Source: Clostridia bacterium (lineage in GTDB: Bacteria > Bacillota_A > Clostridia > Oscillospirales > CAG-272). From it: 6,029 bases of DNA. The notes under the pieces are model-generated. The model saw nothing but the letters and a program-made list of their open reading frames with translations. It did not search any database and was not told the DNA's origin. The stretch's first letter is position 1; the number at the start of each line of letters is the position of its first letter. Below, one piece after another: positions 1-5,240 of this stretch. Made by a program: the position numbers and the translations under genes. The stretch spans positions 1 to 6,029 of the forward strand of contig JAFUQY010000020.1 in the NCBI GenBank assembly GCA_017472105.1. The letters are read 5' to 3'.

Positions 1-1181
1 AGGATGAAGAATACATCTTCAAGCATTGCGTTCACGTCAACGGTAACGGTTTCCTGTTCGTAGTACTTTTCGAGATCTACAACGCCGGAAGCTCTGTTGC
101 CAGCCTTGATGAAGCCGAGGTATTCGGTCATGTCAGCGATCAGATCCGGAACGTGCATGCCCTGTTCAGCCATTTCAGCAGCAAGCTGTGCTTCGCCTTC
201 TGCGGTGAGACCGGTCAGGTTGTTGTAGGTGAGGATGCCGTCAGCTGCAGCAGCTTCGAGAACCATCCAGCCGAAGTTGAGGATACCGTCAACAGCGGCA
301 ACTTCGTTCGCGTGAATGTTGGAGTACATAACGGGAACGCGGAGATCGTCGTATTCGCCTGCTTCGATTGCAGCGAGGGTTTCGGTGGGGTTGGTTTCAG
401 CAGCTACGGTGAAGTTGAGCCATGCTTCAACGGAGGAAGCATCGTCAGCAACGATCACGTAGGGCATATCCATTGCTTCGTAGATTTCACCGGAGGACTG
501 ACCCATGGAGAAGCGTTCTGCGTAGAGATCGGTGTTCGCAGCGGCATATTCAACCATTGCGTCGATTTCTTCGTAAACTTCTGTCATGGTGCGGAAGTCG
601 TCGTAGGGAGTGATCTTCACTTCAACGGAGCCGAGTTCGGTGCCTTCAACGGATGCAGCGAGATAGAACCAGCCGCAGGGATCGAGGTAGGAACCGCCGT
701 TTGCATGGGGTGCGGAGTAGTCGGGATTGTTGCGGCTGTAGAAGTAGGTGTCGTTGGAGAATTCTGCAACAACATAGGTCTGACCGTCAACGGTTTCAAC
801 AGTGGTGGTTACATCGGAGAAGAAATTTTCGCCGTTGGTAGCCTTCCAGGTGTCGAGAGTGCCGCCCTGAATCTGAGTCGGATACTTTTCCGCATCGTTG
901 TAGGGCTTGTCTGCATTTCTGGTCATGGTCCAGGTAACGGAAGCGGGATCAACTTCGCCGTCAACGGGGATCATAGCCTTGTAGGAACGTGCTTCGGAAA
1001 GGGAGATCATGTCTTCGCCGTTTTCGGAGACGTTTTCAAAGGTGCCGGTCACTGCGGTTTCTTCCACGGGAGCTGCGGAGATGAGCATTACTTCGTTTGC
1101 GGAAGCGACTGCGGTCATGCTCTGAGCAGCCAGCGCGAGAAGAAGGACAGTGCTTACGGTCTTCTTCATGCTGAATTTCAT
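1..1181 (-). CDS. Secreted M14-family zinc carboxypeptidase-like protein (N-terminal 393 residues, cut by left edge)
   Basis: Predicted exported metallopeptidase that would remove C-terminal residues from peptides or cell-wall peptides; the substrate is not readable. The reading frame is open from ATG 1181 to the window edge. Residues 1-28 form a signal peptide: K2, K6 and K7, a hydrophobic stretch VLLLALAA, and an ASA-NE cleavage site, with no lipobox Cys. Residues about 30-195 form a domain rich in Tyr, Trp and Thr that I cannot assign. The M14-like part begins near 200. RFSMGQSSGEIYEAM (223-237) resembles the 'G.S.eGR.i' strand of carboxypeptidases, and IHANE (H290, E293) after VPVMYSN matches the first zinc-binding HxxE. 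The second zinc His and the catalytic Glu would lie beyond the window. The mature part is very acidic (about 65 Asp/Glu to 14 Lys/Arg). All 38 Glu codons are GAA, unlike the neighbours, which suggests high expression. The start is fixed by AGGAG seven bases upstream. Family call fairly secure; activity unproven. Confidence 0.8.
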   Translation of the reverse strand, partial: MKFSMKKTVSTVLLLALAAQSMTAVASANEVMLISAAPVEETAVTGTFENVSENGEDMISLSEARSYKAMIPVDGEVDPASVTWTMTRNADKPYNDAEKYPTQIQGGTLDTWKATNGENFFSDVTTTVETVDGQTYVVAEFSNDTYFYSRNNPDYSAPHANGGSYLDPCGWFYLAASVEGTELGSVEVKITPYDDFRTMTEVYEEIDAMVEYAAANTDLYAERFSMGQSSGEIYEAMDMPYVIVADDASSVEAWLNFTVAAETNPTETLAAIEAGEYDDLRVPVMYSNIHANEVAAVDGILNFGWMVLEAAAADGILTYNNLTGLTAEGEAQLAAEMAEQGMHVPDLIADMTEYLGFIKAGNRASGVVDLEKYYEQETVTVDVNAMLEDVFFI

Positions 1182-1196
1182 TTTTTTACTCCTTTT
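1182..1196 (-). promoter_or_regulatory. Ribosome binding site of the M14 peptidase gene
   Basis: On the minus strand AAAAGGAGT (1196-1188) ends in a run of six A before the ATG at 1181. The spacing from GGAG to ATG is 7 bases, which is ideal. It decides for M1 over the internal ATG at 1169 (M5), which has no such site. Confidence 0.85.
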
Positions 1197-1225
1197 GGGA
1201 TATTATAAAAAATTTGCACGGATAG

Positions 1226-1254
1226 ATTATAGCACTACCGGCGAAAAAAAGCAA
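1226..1254 (-). promoter_or_regulatory. Sigma-A type promoter of the M14 peptidase gene, extended -10
   Basis: The minus strand carries TTGCTT (1254-1249), a 17-base spacer and a perfect TATAAT (1231-1226), preceded by TGC, which makes an extended -10. Transcription would start near 1219, giving a leader of roughly 38 bases. The stretch upstream of the -35 (about 1255-1300) is strongly A+T rich and could act as an UP element, which fits a strongly expressed gene. A second TATAAT at 1207-1202 has no -35 at the right distance and lies too close to the ribosome binding site. Confidence 0.75.
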
Positions 1255-1337
1255 TAGTTTAATGCAATTTTATACACAATTTCGGTATATTTATTTTTAT
1301 CACGCGCCGGTTATCGGCAATTCCGAACCATTCGTCG

Positions 1338-1364
1338 CAGTGCACTGTGAACATCCGGATCCGG
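1338..1364. repeat. Two adjacent perfect 10-bp palindromes upstream of the peptidase promoter
   Basis: CAGTGCACTG (1338-1347) and CCGGATCCGG (1355-1364) are each perfect palindromes. Their centres are 17 bp apart, and the second overlaps CCGGCCGG (1361-1368). They sit in the spacer between the plsY terminator and the peptidase promoter, about 85-110 bp upstream of the -35 box. They could be regulator binding sites, but no known operator is recognised and they may be chance. The rest of the 1182-1448 spacer holds only the promoter and terminator described, and no small gene. Confidence 0.35.
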
Positions 1365-1386
1365 CCGGCAACTTTGGACACAACAG

Positions 1387-1419
1387 AAAAAACGGCAGAA
1401 ACTCACGCAAGCTCTGCCG
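1387..1419 (-). terminator. Rho-independent terminator of plsY
   Basis: On the minus strand CGGCAGA (1419-1413) pairs with TCTGCCG (1399-1393) around a 13-base loop, followed at once by six T (1392-1387). It lies about 30 bases after the plsY stop codon. It separates plsY from the peptidase gene, which has its own promoter. Confidence 0.85.
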
Positions 1420-1448
1420 CTGTTCTTGATATTATTTCCCTCAGCCGT

Positions 1449-2096
1449 TCACGGCTCGTCGTCGTCCCATTCGTCCCTGCCGAGGCGTTCCCTCTCAGCA
1501 GTGCGGTCCCACAGATAGCTCAGACGAAGCTCGGTGCCGCTGCGGATCCGACGGAGGTTTTCCCGGTGCTTCATGAGAATCAGCACGCATCCGACGCCCA
1601 TCATCACGGCACCGATCACATCATCCGCCAGAAGCCAGTAGGTGATCGGAAACGCAATCGCCGCCGTAATGGGTACAAAGCAGATGTAGTTGGTTGCCAG
1701 TGCGATGATTAACTCAAGCAGGAGGAACACAAGGAACACCCGCCTGCTGAACATCATCACAAGTCCGCCGAGACACGCCAGTCCCTTTCCGCCGCGGAAT
1801 CCGAGGAACAGGGGATGGATGTGCCCGATGATGCATGCGGTTCCGGCTGCCGCGTATGCGTGGTTATACTCCGGAAACAGGAACATGCACAGTCCGATGG
1901 CAAAGCACGCCTTGAAAATATCCAGCACCGCGCAGACAGCACCCAGTTTCTTCCCGCACAGGATGGTCACATTGGATGCCCCGGCATTGTGTGAACCTTT
2001 CTTTCGGATATCGAACCCGCGGATTTTGGATATGATCCACGCAGGATTGACCGACCCGATCAGATAACCGATCAGACTGCACCAGATAAACGGCAT
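1449..2096 (-). CDS. plsY: PlsY-family glycerol-3-phosphate acyltransferase (divergent)
   Basis: Integral membrane enzyme, 215 residues. Known PlsY proteins transfer an acyl group from acyl-phosphate to glycerol-3-phosphate, giving lysophosphatidate, the first acylation in phospholipid synthesis in most Gram-positive bacteria. Seen here in order: a hydrophobic N-terminus with GSVNPAW (14-20); motif 1, DIRKKGSHNAGASNV (29-43), where typical members have GSGN.GATN; LDIFK (58-62) as in the usual LDxxKG; motif 2, GHIHPLFLGFRGGKG (91-105), with the phosphate-binding GGKG loop; and motif 3, KHRENLRRIRSGTE (176-189). Several hydrophobic segments lie between. The length is normal to slightly long, with a charged, acidic tail after 192 ending DEWDDDEP. 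The Gly-to-His and Thr-to-Ser changes in motif 1 mark it as divergent, perhaps a second copy. The start is supported by AGGG six bases upstream (2106-2103) and a promoter at 2130-2158. Family call secure; substrate preference unknown. Confidence 0.88.
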   Translation of the reverse strand: MPFIWCSLIGYLIGSVNPAWIISKIRGFDIRKKGSHNAGASNVTILCGKKLGAVCAVLDIFKACFAIGLCMFLFPEYNHAYAAAGTACIIGHIHPLFLGFRGGKGLACLGGLVMMFSRRVFLVFLLLELIIALATNYICFVPITAAIAFPITYWLLADDVIGAVMMGVGCVLILMKHRENLRRIRSGTELRLSYLWDRTAERERLGRDEWDDDEP

Positions 2097-2129
2097 GTTC
2101 TTCCCTCTCTTCAGATGAATATATGCTTC

Positions 2130-2158
2130 ATTATACCTGAAAATACACCCGATTACAA
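2130..2158 (-). promoter_or_regulatory. Sigma-A type promoter of plsY
   Basis: The minus strand has TTGTAA (2158-2153), a 17-base spacer and a perfect TATAAT (2135-2130). Transcription would start near 2123, about 27 bases before the plsY ATG, leaving room for the AGAGGG ribosome binding site. It indicates that plsY can be transcribed independently of the HAD gene upstream. Confidence 0.7.
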
Positions 2159-2159
2159 G

Positions 2160-2201
2160 ATGTTTCGTTCAGAATCGAACAAATTTACACATCCGAAACA
2201 T
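2160..2201. repeat. 8-bp perfect inverted repeat between the HAD gene and the plsY promoter
   Basis: ATGTTTCG (2160-2167) and CGAAACAT (2194-2201) form a perfect inverted repeat around a 26-base loop. A smaller GTTC/GAAC hairpin (2167-2170 with 2177-2180) shares one base with it. No T-run follows on the minus strand, so it is not a standard intrinsic terminator for the HAD gene. The left arm ends one base from the plsY -35 box, so it could be an operator or a poor transcription stop. Function is not known. Confidence 0.4.
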
Positions 2202-2218
2202 GCGCGACAGAAGTAACC

Positions 2219-2992
2219 TCAGAGGTTCGCGATGATTTCTGCGATGGCTCCGTCCTTTGCGTGCACCGTCACACGGTCAGCCGCGGCTTTGACTTCATCC
2301 GTCGCGTTTTCCACGGCATAACCGATATCCGCCGCTTTCAGCATGGGAATGTCCCCGTTGAAATCTCCGGCACAGATGAGGGTATGCGCGCCGAGAATTT
2401 CCTTGAGTCGTCTGACCGCGGATCCCTTGTGCACACCATGTGCCGTGATCTCGAGGATATCCTCCCGGTTGGAGCAGAGATTGCACGTATCCCCGCAGAT
2501 TTCCCGGACTTCTTTGAACAGCCGGGGCGTGTAGTCCTCCTTCAGCCAGAACACCACCTTGTATGCCCCGTCGATGCGGCTGACTCCTTCTTCGATATCC
2601 GCGTCGGTGCGGTTCGAGAAAAGAAACGGCTTATCCGCACGGTACACGGACGCGTCGTCGAGCTTTACATCGGATTTTTCCCGCAGATGCACGCAGATTT
2701 TCCGGATCACATCGCCAACCGAGCCGTCCATTGTGAAGTCGCCGAGGCTTTTCTGTTCCGTGAAATCCCAGATCCGCGAGCCGATCATGCACAGCATGGG
2801 TGCGTTCGGCTTCACGGGCAGATCGTTTTCGCGCACTTCGTAGTTCGCACGTCCCGTTGCCAGCGTGAACCGTCCGCCGCCTGCGGTAAATTCCCGGATC
2901 GCCTCCAGATTCCGCGGGTTGACGCCGTTGTAGAACAGCGTTCCGTCGTAGTCGGTGCAGAGGAGGATTCCGTCGTATTTTTTCGTTGTCAT
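2219..2992 (-). CDS. Cof-type HAD-IIB family hydrolase (probable sugar-phosphate phosphatase)
   Basis: Cytoplasmic Mg2+-dependent phosphatase of 257 residues, a normal length for the Cof/HAD-IIB group, whose members dephosphorylate sugar phosphates and related metabolites. Motif I is CTDYDGTLF with nucleophile D14 and acid/base D16. Motif II is FTLATGR (T46). A C2-type cap domain lies between about 85 and 185. Motif III is HKGSAVRRL (K189). Motif IV is AGDFNGDIPML, with Mg-binding D210 and D214. In motif IV most relatives have GDxxND, but here the Asn is Gly (G213); both Asp are kept, so the enzyme should still work. The gene follows the rhamnosidase gene by 49 bases with no terminator or clear promoter between, so the two are probably co-transcribed and the substrate may be a sugar phosphate from glycoside breakdown (inference). 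The ribosome binding site AAAGGA (3008-3003) is 10 bases from the ATG, slightly far. It stops with TGA. Confidence 0.88.
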   Translation of the reverse strand: MTTKKYDGILLCTDYDGTLFYNGVNPRNLEAIREFTAGGGRFTLATGRANYEVRENDLPVKPNAPMLCMIGSRIWDFTEQKSLGDFTMDGSVGDVIRKICVHLREKSDVKLDDASVYRADKPFLFSNRTDADIEEGVSRIDGAYKVVFWLKEDYTPRLFKEVREICGDTCNLCSNREDILEITAHGVHKGSAVRRLKEILGAHTLICAGDFNGDIPMLKAADIGYAVENATDEVKAAADRVTVHAKDGAIAEIIANL

Positions 2993-3041
2993 GGATATTG
3001 ATTCCTTTGTTTTTTCGATAGTATGCCCATGTCCGGCGGAT

Positions 3042-5120
3042 TTATGCCCTTCCCTTCAGCGCGCAGTCGATGTAATACGCCGCAAGGGATGCAAAACCGT
3101 GGTTCAGCGAGCAGGTGACACGCGCATGTTCCCACAGGGTTCCCGTCAGAGCCGCCATGCCGGAGAAGAATCCGCGGCAGTCTGCGAGCACTTCGTCGTA
3201 CATGCCCAGCCGCAGCATCAGCTCAAGCCGGAGGTAGTTGCCGATGAACGCATTGGACTGCGGCACGTTCGGATACACCTCTGCCGGATTGCGGTGGGGC
3301 CCGAAGTCCTTCATCATCGTCTCAAGAAGCGCGGGATGGGTCTCCGCAGAAGCAATTCCGAAGTAGAACGCGTAGTACTGGCAGGTTTCGGAGGTGTGAT
3401 CGGTTCTCACAAGGTCTCCGGCTTCGTTCCGTACCGCGTTGTCCGTGAAGAACTCGCCGTTGTACGACTGCATCCGGATCGTCTCACGCATTGCCGCCGC
3501 TTTATCAGCGAGGGATTTGTCCCCGTACAGCTCAGCCGCCGCGTCAAGAGCTGCCGACCAGAGCATATTGGACGGATAATTCACGCCGCAGATGAAATCC
3601 CGGTCGTTGCAGCGGCTCCATTCGATGAAGACCCAGTTTTCGAGATTTTCAAGCAGTCCGTCGGCGTTATAGAACCGTTCGAAGAATTTCACCAGTCCCA
3701 TTACCTTCGCGCGGGATTTTTCGATCAGCTCCACATCCCCTGTGCGTCTGAGGTAATCCCGGAGCTCAAGGATGTACCACATCGACCAGTTCGGGATGTA
3801 CTCGCCGTTGAAGTGATCCGCGGGATAGCACATCGGGATCATGCCCTCGGGAAGTCCCGGAGACTGCGGCGCCATCGCGTAGTTTTCGAGGAAGCTCTTT
3901 TCCACGCGGTTGTCCCCGGTGAAGAAGCGTTCGGAGCGGGAGGAGAAATAGCTGTCGCAAAGCCATCCGGCTCTCTCGCGGGAAGGACAGTCGGTCAGGA
4001 CATCCACAGCGTTCTGTGCAAAAGTATCGGCGGCGGCTTTCACGATGCGGTTCAGCTCGTCATCCCCGCAGTCGTAAACAAAGTCCGCAAGATCGGGGTT
4101 CTCGTACTTCACCATGCCGAAGCCGTCGATTTCAGCCGAGCCGCATACCGCGCAGACTGCGTATTTTGCCGCGTTTGCCTCAAAGCTGAGCAGGCGGTAG
4201 GTTCCGGGTTTCAGCGCATACTTGATGACATTGCAGCAGTCGTTGCGGTAGGGATTGACTTCAGTGTACGTGCCGCGGTCGTTTTTCACTTCATCGAAGA
4301 GGATGTACACCGCGCAGTCGGTATGAGCGGTCACGGTCAGAGTGAAAAATCCCGTCAGGGTGCGTCCGAAATCGTAGATGCGGTAGAAATCGGCAGCGCC
4401 TGCGTCTCCGCGTTCAAAGGTGAGCTGACTTGCTTCGGCACCTGCGTCCTCTTCCAGCTCATCGGGACGGAAGCCCTTGAGATTTTTTTCATCAATATTA
4501 TAATATGCGCGGTCATGCCACGGGACAGCGTCGGGATTTCTGCCGAGCGAACCGGTTTCGATCACGTTCCCGTATTCGCACGCCAGCGTCGGATAGCCGA
4601 CCAGTCTCGGGAGCAGAGCGTTCATGGGCACCTCTTCCGTTTCGACCGGCGTCCGTGCGAGCTCTCCTGCGTGGAATACCGCGGGATCGCTGTCGAGACG
4701 GTAGCTTTCCGTAAACGCACGCTGATAGCTGAACCGGCGCACGCGCTGTACCTTCTCCGTCATGTGATACGCCGCAAAGTCGCAGGTGTCCGCGAGAATT
4801 CTGTCCCTGGATCTGATTTCGCAGGCGAAGAACGGACGCTCCTCGACGGTGTAGAACGTGTTGATGTTCGCGGAATGCACCTCGACGGAAATCACGGTGT
4901 CAAGTCCGGCACGATCTGCGAGAGAGTAGCAGTCGACGCGGGAATATCCGTGAGCCGCACGCGCCGGGCCGTATCCGACGAGCTTTCCGCCGACGAACAG
5001 CCGGTAGAGATTGGATGCCGCAAGCGTGAGAACCGTGTTTTCATCCGGTGTCAGCCGATGCTGAAAGGTCAGTGTGATGTTTTTCGGGGTGTACAGTCCC
5101 TTTGCCCAGATGGATTTCAT
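3042..5120 (-). CDS. GH78-like alpha-L-rhamnosidase, cytoplasmic
   Basis: Glycoside hydrolase expected to release terminal L-rhamnose from plant or bacterial glycosides by the inverting mechanism of GH78; 692 residues with no signal peptide, so it probably acts on imported oligosaccharides or glycosides. The N-terminal third looks like beta-sandwich domains (for example ASNLYRLFVGGKLVGYGPAR, 35-54). The (alpha/alpha)6 catalytic part begins near 345. DCPSRERAGWLCD (377-389) matches the GH78 signature DCPSRE..GWLGD. D377, E382 and D389 align with the acidic residues D567, E572 and D579 of Bacillus sp. GL1 RhaB, and TLWEH gives E664 as the likely general base, followed by SLNHGFASL. C388 replaces the usual Gly. 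An in-frame ATG at 5168 was rejected as start because it lies upstream of the predicted transcription start. GGAGGT (5131-5126) lies just before the ATG at 5120. It is first gene of a probable two-gene unit with the HAD phosphatase. Substrate could differ from rhamnose. Confidence 0.83.
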   Translation of the reverse strand: MKSIWAKGLYTPKNITLTFQHRLTPDENTVLTLAASNLYRLFVGGKLVGYGPARAAHGYSRVDCYSLADRAGLDTVISVEVHSANINTFYTVEERPFFACEIRSRDRILADTCDFAAYHMTEKVQRVRRFSYQRAFTESYRLDSDPAVFHAGELARTPVETEEVPMNALLPRLVGYPTLACEYGNVIETGSLGRNPDAVPWHDRAYYNIDEKNLKGFRPDELEEDAGAEASQLTFERGDAGAADFYRIYDFGRTLTGFFTLTVTAHTDCAVYILFDEVKNDRGTYTEVNPYRNDCCNVIKYALKPGTYRLLSFEANAAKYAVCAVCGSAEIDGFGMVKYENPDLADFVYDCGDDELNRIVKAAADTFAQNAVDVLTDCPSRERAGWLCDSYFSSRSERFFTGDNRVEKSFLENYAMAPQSPGLPEGMIPMCYPADHFNGEYIPNWSMWYILELRDYLRRTGDVELIEKSRAKVMGLVKFFERFYNADGLLENLENWVFIEWSRCNDRDFICGVNYPSNMLWSAALDAAAELYGDKSLADKAAAMRETIRMQSYNGEFFTDNAVRNEAGDLVRTDHTSETCQYYAFYFGIASAETHPALLETMMKDFGPHRNPAEVYPNVPQSNAFIGNYLRLELMLRLGMYDEVLADCRGFFSGMAALTGTLWEHARVTCSLNHGFASLAAYYIDCALKGRA

Positions 5121-5131
5121 GATGAACCTCC
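5121..5131 (-). promoter_or_regulatory. Ribosome binding site that sets the rhamnosidase start
   Basis: GGAGGT on the minus strand (5131-5126) is a full Shine-Dalgarno match, with 6 bases between its last G of GGAGG and ATG 5120. This places the start 16 codons inside the longest open frame, whose first ATG (5168) lies upstream of the predicted transcript. Confidence 0.88.
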
Positions 5132-5156
5132 GCGGTTTTGGATTTATTTTGGTTTC

Positions 5157-5185
5157 AGTATAGCACAAGATTTCCGAAATTGCAA
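5157..5185 (-). promoter_or_regulatory. Sigma-A type promoter of the rhamnosidase-HAD unit, extended -10
   Basis: The minus strand has TTGCAA (5185-5180), a 17-base spacer and TATACT (5162-5157), with TGC directly before the -10 (extended -10). Transcription would begin near 5150, about 30 bases before the ATG at 5120. The -35 box begins only ten bases past the T-run of the thrS terminator. I see no clear operator, such as a cre-like site, around it. Confidence 0.75.
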
Positions 5186-5194
5186 CGGAATCCG

Positions 5195-5234
5195 AAAAAA
5201 AGCGGAAGACCCGCCGTGTGACTGAGTCCTCCGC
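5195..5234 (-). terminator. Rho-independent terminator of thrS
   Basis: On the minus strand GCGGAGGAC (5234-5226) pairs with GTCTTCCGC (5210-5202) as a 9-bp stem with one G-U pair, around a 15-base loop. It is followed by seven T (5201-5195). The stem begins six bases after the thrS stop codon. Confidence 0.9.
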
Positions 5235-5240
5235 CGATAT

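Noticed and set aside
153..1208. 351-codon open frame on the plus strand
   Set aside because: It is antisense to the M14 peptidase gene. It stays open because that gene's restricted codons rarely yield stops on the other strand, and its protein is low-complexity in Gly, Phe and Val with no domain or ribosome binding site.
1202..1231. Second TATAAT (1207-1202) before the peptidase gene
   Set aside because: No -35 sequence at 16-18 bases, and a transcript from it would begin at or within the ribosome binding site.
1306..1318. GCCG/CGGC small hairpin
   Set aside because: Only four base pairs and no T-run on either strand, so no terminator or regulatory role can be supported.
1347..2067. Two plus-strand open frames (121 and 125 codons) over the plsY region
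   Set aside because: They are antisense to plsY or its terminator and carry no motif or start signal.
2261..3001. 246-codon open frame on the plus strand
   Set aside because: It mirrors the HAD gene, whose four catalytic motifs are all intact on the minus strand.
2993..3041. Possible terminator or promoter between the rhamnosidase and HAD genes
   Set aside because: Only a tiny TCCG/CGGA pairing without a T-run and no -35/-10 pair; the spacer reads as an operon gap.
2955..5225. 756-codon open frame on the plus strand
   Set aside because: It covers the rhamnosidase gene in antisense. The minus strand has the family motifs, promoter and ribosome binding site; the plus-strand protein is rich in Arg, His and Val with no recognisable motif.
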